Under the pieces are notes generated by a model. It saw only the letters and a list, made by a program, of their open reading frames with translations, was not told the origin of the DNA and made no database searches. The translations under genes and the position numbers were made by a program. From NCBI GenBank assembly GCA_963693315.1, contig OY856188.1, positions 103,108,462-103,172,461 on the forward strand: a stretch of 64,000 nucleotides of DNA, in the 5' to 3' direction. Shown one piece after another: positions 13,101 through 25,100 of the stretch; positions within the stretch are counted from its first letter, which is position 1; every line of letters starts with the position of its first letter. The stretch is from Diogma glabrata (Eukaryota; Arthropoda; Insecta; Diptera; Cylindrotomidae).

Positions 13101-16100
13101 CGTTATTGGAGCTTTCTTTAGCCACCATAACAGCTTTGGGTGAGATGCAACCCAACGTGAAACTTTGCTAACAAAAACTGTTGTTTTCTGTTGTGAAATA
13201 TTATATACACGGAACCCTCAGCGAGCGAATTATATTCGCACTTGCCTGACTTTTTTTATTTGGACGTCCTTAAGCATTCGTGATTCAAATATTTGAATTC
13301 ATTTTGGGTGCGTTCCACTAAGCACTCAAGACAATCAAGCTCACGACCGCTGTTTTTCCTTTCCACTTGCTTCTGAGCGTTACAATTGTAAACTCAAGTG
13401 GAATCCGGATTATGTGATCGTTTTAGTCGTTGACGTTAAAAATGCAAATGATGAGTTTGAACAAATAAAGTAGAAGGTAAAATTTGTGTGTCTTAACTAT
13501 AAATTTCAATAATTATGGTGCACGCACAATAAAAAAACGTTTAATTATAAGATCCTAGTTTGTATGAAAATTATTTTGAGAAAAAAAGATTTATTTACTC
13601 AATGAAAAAGTTAAAGAATTCTTAACTTTTGCCTCATGATTAATCGAGATTGACATTTAAATAATTTTACGCACAAACGAATCGTAAAACACATTTTGCA
13701 ACCTACCCGAGCAGAAATTTGTTAGGGCTCAAGTAAGGCCCTGATCAGGTTTGCCCTAACCCGGATCAGGCATTGGTAGGGCTGCCTGATTGGGCCCTGA
13801 TCATGAGTGTAACACTTTTGCCCTATCACGTCCAAATTGGGATTACCAGATCAGAGCCTGATTAGGATAATCGGATCAGGCCCAGATTGGGATATCCTGA
13901 CCTGACCCTGATATATATTTATATATTATATACATAAATTAATCCAATTAAAATAAAAACATTACAATGGAAAAAATTAAAACATACATACCACCTTAAT
14001 GACTATTATTATAGTCGTTCAGCTGAGAAGCTACAACTAAAATATACATGAAACGACTTTAGCTATATATTTCTAAAATGGATAATACTCTAGTGAATTT
14101 TAACCCATTTAAATTTCAGCTAGGGGTCAAATACGAAAAACCTGATCAGGGCCGGATATATTCAAATAAGGTTAACCCTAAAAGGGTATTCTAAATCAGG
14201 CCCACATCAGATTGCCCTAATAGGGATTGCCCTTGTAGGACTGGCCAGGCCCTGATCACGCCCTGACTGTATACAGGTTTTCCCTAACTAATTTCTGCTC
14301 GGGTAGTTATCGTGACTGAAAGTTGAACTTAACGCCCGTAAAATAAAAAACCGTTGCTATATAAAACTTTAGTGTATTTTTCTACTTTGCTGCCCGTAAA
14401 ATAATCGCCCACAAAATAATCATAAAATTAAAACAAACAACAAATAAATTATTGTATGAAGTTTATAGAGAAAATCATGTCATGTTTAGTATAATTTTCA
14501 AAATGTCTCGCGAGTTTAAAAAATTCAAAAATTGATTTATTCTACAATTACGTTGTGCAATTGTGCGTAAAACGTTGTATATACGCTCAGGCTGAAAGGA
14601 AGATTACGCCATTGGTTCAATAAAAGCCCTCGCTTCGCGTCGGGCTTCAATATGAACCGCAGGCGTAATCTTCAACTTTCAGCCCTCGATATGTAAATAA
14701 CTATTACGCACAAACGAATCGCAAAACACATTTTACATCCTAGTTATCGTGACTGAAAGTTGAACTTAACGCCCGTAATATAAAAGCCCGTTGCTATATA
14801 AAACATTAATTCATTTTAAAACATTTTTCTACTTTGCCGTCCGTAAAATAATTGCCCGGAAAATAATCATAAAATTAGAACAAACAAATAAATTATTGTA
14901 TGAAGTTTATAGAGAAAATCATGGCATGTTTAGTATAATTTTCAAAATGTTTAGCAAGTTTAAAAAATTCAAAAATTGATTTATACTACAATTAAGTTGT
15001 GCGTAAAACGTTGTACATACACTCAGGCTGAAAGTAAGATTACGCCCTTGGTTCAATGAAAGCCCTCGCTTCGCGTCGGGCTTCAATATGAACCGCAGGC
15101 GTAATCTTCTACTTTCAGCCCTCGATAAGTAAACTATTGCTGCTACTAGAATATCACTTTCTGCATCATACAAATTTATTTTTGTTTTCGCCATCTTTAA
15201 ATTTTTAAAATGCCGCTGAACTTATCAACACTCACTTCACCTTTTGAGATGAGTCGTTGTGAGCTTGACGTGAGCGAAAATTATAACGTCATTGGTGACA
15301 ACAACCGTCGTCCTTAAGTGGAACGGATGAAAGGTCATTATGAGCGTTGTGAACGTTTAGTGGATTGCACCCTTTGGCACAGAATAATGCAAAGCTTACT
15401 ATAATTTTTAAACTGTTTGCATTTAATTTACAATTAAACTGCGTTCTAATTGATGCTAAATTGCACCAAACGCGCTAAATCAATTTAGCCAACTATTTTG
15501 CTTACGCACAAATGAATCGTGAAACACATTTTACATCCTAGTGGCGAAAAGTTGAACTTTACGCCCGTTAAATAAAAGCCCGTTGCTATATAAAACATTG
15601 GTATATCTTTCTCCTTTACCGCCTGTAAAATAACCGATCGTGAAACAATTAAAATAATCATAAAATTAGATTTGGCAGTTTAGTATAATTTAGCAGCTAA
15701 TCCCCAGTCTTAAAGTAGTTAATTTTTTCAAGTAATTATATACGTTTCTGCATTATAAAAAATTCGTAAAAAAGTATCTAATAAAACTTGAGTTGCAATC
15801 CATTTTCCATACTTGTGAAGGTACCCCACTCGCCGCTACGCGTCTCGTCCCTCGCATACAAAATGCAGATGTTTGGCCTATTAAAAACTGGTACTAGGTT
15901 TGAAAACCTAGCCACTACACATTTTCCAATTGTAATTCAGAAAGTAGCAATTGTAATTCAGAAGGTATCAAATTAATTTAGAAATTATCAATTTAGAAAG
16001 AAATAATTGTAGCATAGAAAATTCGGTAATTTCTCAATTTTTGTTTTCAATAAAATGTGTTGTTTAGTAGGAATTACAATATGTGGCAGAACAACACATA

Positions 16101-19100
16101 AAATCTTTTAAGGCCAAGGTCCTAGATATTTCACTGCTATTGCAAATGGTATGTGATATCGCACGTTAATTCATGTCAATAGCAGAGATTGGGGTTGCTA
16201 TGAAACGTTGTCTACCCCAGCCATAAACTAATACTAGATGCCACATAAGAAATGATACAACTTCATTCTTTGAACATTATTTATTAGTGACAAAGTTGAT
16301 TTTCCAACCCACTACATTGCTTTCTGCTACTCTAGTTCTCATCAACTAACACGTCCAAACTTTCTTTTAATTATATAGGTGCCAATGGAGCCCCTTGCTG
16401 AACAAGAAAAAAATTTTAAATGTGAAGAATGTGATAAGAAATTTATGTTTTTATATACATTAGTACGTCATAGAAGAAAACATGCAATGTTTAAATCAAA
16501 ATTTTTTAAGGTAAAATTAATTCATTAAACATTTTGTTAAAAAAATTAATGTTAACGTTTATTAAATTTTTATTATAGGATCCACGAAACTTCATTCCCG
16601 AGGGAGAGAAAAAATTTAAGTGTGAAATTTGTGATAAAAAATTTTTGCATAGCTTTCAAGTAAAAAGGCATAGTGTAACCCATATAAATATCAAACCGTT
16701 TTCATGTTCACAGTGTAACACAAAATTTCGAACCAAAGGATTTTTGACCCGTCACATAGAAAATTATCACCCAAACTTGGTATGATATTGTGTTGACTAG
16801 TCGGCATATATTATTAAACAAATTTTATTTATTTTAAGGCGTTGGAGGAAATGAACAGGGAAATCGTAAATCAAAAATCTAAGGAGATTGTAAGTTAAAA
16901 TACTATTATTTATATAACTAGCATGGTAAGCAATATGATTCATCCGTTACAGTATTTGAAACCTCAGCATTTACATTATATTCGAACCATGCATGTGATC
17001 AAAAAGTTGGTGTTCCTTTTCATATTTGTTTTAAATGTTGAGAAACACTTTCTTTCAATTTCTATGGGACCAACGAAGTAACGAGAATCGGAGAAAATAG
17101 ATTGTGGTATTCAATTCTATAATTTAGACACATTAATAAAACGACGTAGTAATAGAAAATCGAATTTGTTAAGATTGACTTAACCCCAGTGGCGGATTTC
17201 TAAATAGGCTAGCGAGGCTGTAGCCTACGGCGGCAAATTTTTATGCGGAAAATTTAAAAAATATACAAATTTTTCAAAACAAAGTTTTGGCAGCGGCGAA
17301 AGCCGCTTTTTACTGTAAACAGAGTATCCCCCCAGGGGTCACTTGACACGGGAACTTGCGCTCCCGGGGTACCTGAGCTAACCGGTCGATCCAGCCGGAC
17401 CAGCTCACTGGTGAATAGGAGAGGCGAAAGCCAACAGTGTGACCTGATCGGCTTTCTCGGGTACTATGGGGTAATGCATTAATGTTAGCCACAGCTTTAC
17501 ATTGAGGTTGGACTCGTAGTGGTTGTGGTTGGAGAAATTCTGATATATGGGAGGCTCCAGGGCCGCTATGTGGAACCATTATTAGTAGTCTTTTACGGTA
17601 GAATGGGTTACCCTGCCGTAAGGGAACCCGAGCAGGTGAGCCTGCTTAATGAGCTCCCTACCAGATGGGATCTGGTACTGGCATACACTAGATTGCCGGC
17701 AGCGACACCAATGCTGGTTTACTTATCTGTGAGATCGGAAAGTAAGCAATTTGGAGGAAGCCCTACGGTTTCAAGCTGTGTGGTGCAGTTGAAAATAACC
17801 TATGCCCCTATGTGAGTGGGCGTCTGCTGGTAAAAGTTTTTAACTTAGGTACGGCGACTAACAAATGCGAACACGACGAATGTAAACAGAGTATCCACCA
17901 GATCAAATAAATCAAATTCGCAATATTTCTATTGCCAGATTTGTACGTTTTTCATTAAAAGCGTATTTTTAAAGTACTTGTAAATAACATGACCTTGTAA
18001 TTGCGAAAAAAATTCACCTACGGCGCGTTTTTTCGGTCACCGCGCTCGCATTTGATAATTTTTTAAATATATTAGGCGGCAATATAAATTAGCCTATAGG
18101 CGGCAATATAAATTAGCCTATAGGCGGCAAATTTGTAAGGCCGCCACTGCTTAACCCCTTGAAAAATTACGAGTTCCGATCGAAGTTAGCTTTCAGTGGC
18201 TCATGCGTTCGTTCTTTATATTTACGAAGGACTACCAAATGCCTTTTTAACAACTATTATTTCTTTCTTTCAATTAAAGAAATTAAAATGACACTTGGAA
18301 ATAGAAATTAAACAACTCCGCTTAAAATTTCAACAAAAATTTATTTGTAAAAGAAAACAATATATCTTTTTTTTTTTAAATGAAAAGTGTTGTGTTATAG
18401 GGTTTAGAATATGTGTCACAACAACACATAAATATTGAATACCTTTTAAGACCTAGGTCCCACAACAACTTGCGTTCTAAGGTGTTGATGAACGCTTTCT
18501 TTAAACCTCTGCGGATTGAAGCCACCATTTGTATGCAGTTCGTCTTTCTGCGATCTGCCAGTATAACGGCGTGGGATATCGACCGTTTGACTGGTTGCGG
18601 TAGCCGATTGCCAAGTGGAACGGGAGTAAGAATAAGTTTGAGGCATGATGCTGCTGATTTCATCTGAGCACTGTTGATGACGATATTTGTAAAAAACAAC
18701 GAGGTCGGCAACAGTGCGACGATGTTGTAGGGAATCAAGCTTTGATGTCAAAGGTCGATCACCCACAATTCGTATAGCCCGCTTTTGAACAGAGTTCAAG
18801 AAGGCCCAGATGGAAACAGAAGCAGCACCCCAAACTTGACAACAGTACTCCATACAGGGACTTATAAACATGGAGTGAAAATTTTTTTGCATCTTTTTAG
18901 GAGGCCGAGTTTCAGGGTAGGTCATGTGAAACTGTGACACCCAATAAACGAATGTTTTTACATTCACCCATTGGTTTATCACACATATTGAATAAAATAT
19001 CTTTGGGGAACTCGGTCTTTGATCTGGAAACAATCAACAGCTGTGTTTTGGTAGAGTTGTAATTGACCAGGTTTTGTTCACCCCAATCGGCGACTTTTTT

Positions 19101-22100
19101 TAGGTCTTTATTCACGTTTATGGCAGCGTCTCTCCGGGCAGGATTAATTCGTTCGTGCATTTTACCTTTTGAAGGAAGGGGGTCGAACGACTTGTGCAGA
19201 GTACTATCATCTGCAAAACTATTTATTGGGTTGCTGGTGATTTTCAACAATTCCTTGATATAAATCAAAAATAGAGTTCTTATCTAATGTAATAGAATTT
19301 TCGATTCTACAAAAAAATGTGGCTTTTTTGGCACTTTTTTTCTGGTCACATTTTTTCTGTTCGATTCTCGAAAAAATGTTGACCGGAAAAAATTTGCGTT
19401 TTCTTTTCTCGATTTGGATGCGAGTTTCAACTTTTTGGGGGCAATTATTTTGGGTTTTTTGACTTTTTCTCAAGAGATGGTGCAAAAATGTTGCCTTGTA
19501 TAATATATTAATATAATATAAAAAATAAGAAAAAACATATTTTTAATGGTGTAATTTTCTTAAATAAAAATATTTAAATAGTTTAAAAATAATTTCTCTC
19601 TCTCTCTCTGGCGTTTACATCCCATGGAGGGATTTTGCCGTCTGTGCAATCAGCTTCCAATCATCTCGTTCCATGACCAGTTGACCCCAGTTTCGACATC
19701 CTATATCACGAAGGTCATGGATGTCATCACGCCAGCGTTGTCTAAAAATAATAATATACATTAAAAAACTAAATACCTTTATTTTGTTAAACAAATTTGA
19801 CAGATCTAAAAAATGTGACTTTTTTCTGTTCGATTCTCAAATATTTTAAGGGCAAAACTGAAAAAATAAATGCAAAACTACAAAAAAAATGCAAAACTAA
19901 AAGAGTTTTGCCCGCTCTTAGGTCAAAACTTAAATCGAGAAACACAAACGCTATTACTTAAAAACAGACAACAACTCAAGTATATAGCTGCCCTTACAAC
20001 CAACAAAAAAAGATTTAAACAAAAAAAAAACAACCTTATAGATCCCATTGTACCATTTGTAATATTTGTTTAAACAAAATTCATTTTAAATTTTTTTTGG
20101 TGAGACTTCGGTGTCCGTCCGAATTTCTACATAATCAATTTACTCACTAACTCTAAGTGCTATCAAGTTGAAATTCTCTACAGTTTTTAAATGTGTTTGC
20201 CCACGCCTACTAATAACAAAAAAAATCAAATATTTGTTTTCATCTATATATTATGATAAGGAGATAGTAAAACAAAAGTTTTTTGTAAGGAATCAAGTTT
20301 GGTTTAGAAAAATCGAAAAAGATCAAAATATTTCAAAAAAAAAATTTCAATGATTTTTTGATTGCTTAGTTTTGGAGATATTGCCAAAAACGAGTGTTTT
20401 TTTCTGACAAAAACTGTTGTTTTCTCAAACATTATATACACGGAACCCTCAGCCAGCGAATTATTGTATATTTGCACTTACCTGACTTTTTTTACTTGTA
20501 ATTCATATTTTATTATTGTTACGTTTTTCTATCCTTCCTTCGAATTGGCCTTACTCTCAATTCGATAAACGTAATTCCCAATCTCTTTCTGAGTTCGATC
20601 ACTGATTAGTAAGCAAACACACCAGGTTTTATTAAGTATTCAACACCTTAATTGTTTCACAACAACAGGAAAACAATGCAGCAAACAATATTCTTAACTA
20701 GAATATTCTTTTAACAGCTTCAGAACTCAAACGGTTTATTGTAGAAATTTCCAGTTCACAACGTTCAAAATAATACACAAAATATTTCTACTCAGTAAAA
20801 CTTAAAACTTCATTCACTAATTTAAAGATCACTTTTATAATTTTAACTTCACAATCGCAGGTTTAAAATAAACTAATTTTACATTTAATTTCACTTTACT
20901 GTCGCAGGTCTAAAATAAAACTAATTAAAAACTACAAAAGGTATTTTCCTTATATACCTTCTGCAATACTTCTAGATAATTCGACATCACTTTCCAGAAA
21001 CCTTGAGAAAATATTAGAATATTCGATTATTTTACGTTATGTTGATTTGATTCATAAAATCGTTTATGTTGACCCTATTTCTAAGAAGAGACAACAACAA
21101 CAATATTCATTTCATTAATTTGTTTGTTGTGTTTTGTTGATTTTATTTTCCTGGAAGTGACCGTAATCGTCTAGATTTTTCTGAATCGTAACATTACCCT
21201 CCACTTAAGCCTGTTCGTCCCGAACAGGATCTAGATCTCTCCTCCAATTGTTGAATCCAAACATTTTTTTTTTTTTTTTTTTTTTTTATTTCCCAGGTGG
21301 TTTAGAATTACTTCCTGTCCCTTTCTAAGTCCTTGGCCATTACTTTGTTCTATGTCAGCGCACCGTGATGAGTATGGATTCTCATTATCTCTTAAGTGCT
21401 CCTTATCTCTTCCCTTTGAGTGTTTTACACTGCCATGTCTCCGAACCATTCTCATTTTCAGCTGCGATTCGTCGCTGTTTGCAGTTATTTGAACCACCTC
21501 TTTTACATCGCTCACTTCGTTATGGACTTGGACCTGTTTCATTTTTAACTTTCGGCGTTTGTTTAAACGTCTGCGTCGGTTGACGTTTCTTTCCCTCATC
21601 TGTTTGGATGATGGTTCTGGATTTTCCTCTGCACTGCATAGTTTCTCATCGCTGCCAATATCTATGGATTCTGCTTCATTCACAAGTAGTGGCATCTCAA
21701 CATTATTAACCTTTAGGATTCCACGTCCAAAATCGATGACGAATCCGTTCGCCTTTAAGAAGTCCATCCCCAAAACGACTTCATCTATAATGTTTGCCAC
21801 TAGCACCTCTTGTTTATAGCAGTTGTTCCCTAATTTTATTTCAGCGATCCTTTTCCCAGCTACATCAGCGCATTCTCCTGTTACTGTTCGGAGTTTCAAT
21901 CCATCTGATGATTCCAAAATGCCGTCAATTAAATCTTTGCGAACGAATGTTCGAGCTGAACCTGAATCCAGTGTCATGAAGCAACCTTTACCTTCAAGTT
22001 GTCCGTTGATACCCAAGCTTTCACCATTTACCGCAATTCTTGAAATTGGAATGTAGGCTGCATTCTCCTCACTTTTTGGCTTTACAGTTGCACCTTCAAC

Positions 22101-25100
22101 AGGCTTCCGTTGAATAGGAGACGAAGATCTATCACGCTTCCTGTTCCAGCAGTCCTGTGAGATATGGCCCGATTTCCTACATATCCAGCACAGGAGTTTT
22201 CTACTGCTGTTCCTGAACCCTACGTGCTCCATTTCTTCGGCTCCTCTGTTCTTCACAGAAGACGACAATCTGTCTGCTTCCCCGTTTTTCTTGCACTCCC
22301 GTGCCATGTGACCCTCTTCATCACATACCCAGCATCTGATGTCGCTTCTATCTCTGTGTGCCAAAACTTCCCCTTTGATGTTCCCCTCTACATTCCTTTT
22401 TCTGCATCCACCAGATGGCATACACATCCTCTGTACCATCTTATATTGCATTGCGTATGCGACAGTTTCATGGAAAGTCGCCTTAGGTGTAGTCATTACT
22501 TTGATCTTGGTTTCTGGATCTCGGATACCATCAATGAAGGCCTCGATCTTCATTTTCTCCATAAAATATGGTGGAGTGTTCGAGTGTGCTAAATGTACAA
22601 GCCGTTCCACTGCTGAAGAATAGTCCTGAAGGCTTTCTCCATTCCGTTGCAAGCGACCTTTTAACTCGATCCGGTATAGCTCCTTTTTGTGGTCGCTGCC
22701 ATATTTTCGTTCCAACTTATTCATCACTTCAGCATAACTTTTGCGATCGTTTTCTGGAACTGCCTGTAATGCTTCAGCTGCTTCCCCTTTAAGTGCAACT
22801 ATCAATGCAGCAAGACGATTTTCGGCGTTCCAAACATTTTGATCTGCTGCGGTCTCGAACTGGAACTTGAAGATGCCAAAAGATGTGGTACCGTCATACG
22901 ATGGTGGTTTCAATTTAATATTTGCTATCTGTTGTACCACCTGTGAAGTAACTTTAGCTGTTTCAACATCCTGCAACCTCTTCTCAAAATCGTCAACTTT
23001 AGTTACAACTTTATTCAAGTCACGCTCAAATTCTTCAATTTCGTTTTGAATTTTCTCGACTTTTACATCAAATGCCGTTGACATTTGTAGAAGCTTCTCG
23101 TCTAAGTGTTGATTTATGCTAATATTCAACTCATTTATTTGCTGGTTCATCTCATCTTTATTTGCAGCAAGTGTTGCAGTAATCTCTTCTTTGGTAGCAG
23201 CCATTTGTTGATTGATGTTGCAGCTGATTTCTTTCTTAGTAGTAGCCATTTGTTGATTGATGTTGCAGCTGATCCCTTCCTTATTTGCAGCCATATTATT
23301 GTTGACTTTCTCCAACTGTTGATTCATGTTGGCATTTACGGCATCCAGTTGCTGATTCATTTCTTGTTTATTGGCAACCATATTAGCGTTTACGGCAGCC
23401 AATTGCTGATTCTGTTGACTGATGTTCAAACTCATCTGTTGCATCATAGTCATTAACTGTGTAAAATCACAATTTCCAGATGGCAATGAAGTTGTTGTTT
23501 CTGCAACAAAACTTTTCTCCTCATCAGCTGCCACTAGATCATTATTTGTACTAATCACTCCAAACTGGTAACTTTCCACAACTACTCCACTAGCTTCCAT
23601 AGCTTCTCGAAGCCGTATCGTTAATTCAGTTTTGTTGCCGGTTGTTGCCAATCCACGTTGTTCTAGTTCTTTCTTTAACTCAAGAACCTTCAAATCACTT
23701 AATAAAACCATTATTAACAGCTAACTAATCCGCCGATGTCACCAATGTTACGTTTTTCCAAACTTCCTTCGAATTGGCCTTACTCTCAATTCGATAAACG
23801 TAATTCCCAATCTCTTTCTGAGTTCGATCACTGATTAGTAAGCAAACACACCAGGTTTTATTAAGTATTCAACACCTTAATTGTTTCACAACAACAGGAA
23901 AACAATGCAGCAAACAATATTCTTAACTAGAATATTCTTTTAACAGCTTCAGAACTCAAACGGTTTATTGTAGAAATTTCCAGTTCACAACGTTCAAAAT
24001 AATACACAAAATATTTCTACTCAGTAAAACTTAAAACTTCATTCACTAATTTAAAGATCACTTTTATAATTTTAACTTCACAATCGCAGGTTTAAAATAA
24101 ACTAATTTTACATTTAATTTCACTTTACTGTCGCAGGTCTAAAATAAAACTAATTAAAAACTACAAAAGGTATTTTCCTTATATACCTTCTGCAATACTT
24201 CTAGATAATTCGACATCACTTTCCAGAAACCTTGAGAAAATATTAGAATATTCGATTATTTTACGTTATGTTGATTTGATTCATAAAATCGTTTATGTTG
24301 ACCCTATTTCTAAGAAGAGACAACAACAACAATATTCATTTCATTAATTTGTTTGTTGTGTTTTGTTGATTTTATTTTCCTGGAAGTGACCGTAATCGTC
24401 TAGATTTTTCTGAATCGTAACATTATTATTAATATTTTAAATTAGAATCTTAACTAGAATGTTTTTACAGAAGTTTACATTACTTGTAGCAAACGTTTCG
24501 ATGACTGAATCAATGTTGTATTGGCTAATGTTTTTTGCTTTGTTTTTCAGCCTTTCTGTGAACTTTTTTAAATTATAAGTTTTAAATATGAATTGCGTTG
24601 CTCATAACACGTTCGTTTATCAAAAATAAATCCAACAAAATGTTGTTGTGGTCAGTATTACCTGATTTTCTAGTTACACTGAAAAAAAATTGTAGGTAAA
24701 ATACAACAAACAATGGTCTGTTGAATTTATTTAAAGGACACGCTATTTGATTTTCTGTTGTTTTAACAAACATGTTTGTTAATTGCCAGTTTTAAACAAA
24801 CATGTTTCGAGTACTAAGGGCTTGAAATTTATAGTGTTGTACAGTAAAAGTGAAATTTTGTGAAATAAAAAGCATAGTTTTAAGAAAAAGTGTGAAAGTA
24901 TCTAATGAATTGTGTCAATTAAAATACCTGAAAAAGGAGTGAAATTTGAGTGAATTTGAGTAAAATTAATTTATTTGAATGTGCTAAAAAATTTAAAGAA
25001 AGTTGACGATTTTGTTTTAAAGATGTTTGTAAAGGTAAATTTTGTTTCGGCAATTTTAATTAAAATCATAGAAAAAATATAAATATATTTATTAGTATTA

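Larger units (their letters stand above)
13306..15372. mobile_element. TIR DNA element of unassigned family, with nested MITE
   Basis: The ends begin GGGTGCGTTCCACTAAGC (13306) and, on the other strand, GGGTGCAATCCACTAAAC (15372). Similarity extends about 27 bases, and AAGCTCAC motifs sit further inside both ends. I cannot fix a target duplication. The interior has no transposase ORF. It holds a TA-flanked MITE (13706-14303) and two copies of a block of roughly 435 bases, each with a 95-base hairpin. A third partial copy of the block lies outside, at 15503-15690, so the boundaries may be more complex. Confidence 0.55.
13669..15690 (+). repeat. Tandem block of roughly 435 bases, three partial copies
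   Basis: The phrase ACGCACAAACGAATCG starts units at about 13669, 14704 and (with changes) 15503. Each goes on to AAACACATTTT, AAAGTTGAACTTAACGCCCG and CCGTTGCTATATAAAAC. The first unit contains the inserted MITE, and the third is short. Noncoding. Confidence 0.7.
20517..24422 (-). mobile_element. Gag-only LTR retroelement, young and intact
   Basis: It is 3906 bases on the minus strand. Both LTRs are 677 bases (20517-21193, 23746-24422) and run TGTTACG...CGTAACA. I find three differences between them, all near one end. Sense order: 5' LTR, TTGGTGACATCGGCGG (possible primer-binding site), one 826-codon ORF, a purine-rich AGTGGAGGGTAA just before the 3' LTR, 3' LTR. There is no reverse transcriptase, RNase H or integrase, so it must have been moved by another element's enzymes. 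Related sequences are the old copy at 28660-33160 and the solo LTR at 58232-58903. It sits antisense in the zinc-finger gene. Confidence 0.9.

Noticed and set aside
16969..17085. Further zinc-finger exon after TTACAG
   Set aside because: The frame lacks the Cys pair and has no donor, and the matching place in the duplicate copy (about 26030) has early stops.
17310..17815. Two overlapping ORFs in the GC-rich insert
   Set aside because: No domains, opposite strands. Open frames are expected in GC-rich sequence.
19559..19614. CRISPR-like or satellite array
   Set aside because: It is only a short CT run that ends an RTE-like LINE fragment.
22164..22592. Plus-strand 142-codon ORF
   Set aside because: It is a shadow of the Gag ORF on the other strand, with no independent motif.
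21231..23711. Domesticated host Gag gene
   Set aside because: Near-identical LTRs and an intact target duplication show a recent insertion, not a long-kept host gene.
20517..24422. Calling this a complete Gypsy element
   Set aside because: There is no RT, RNase H or integrase between the LTRs.
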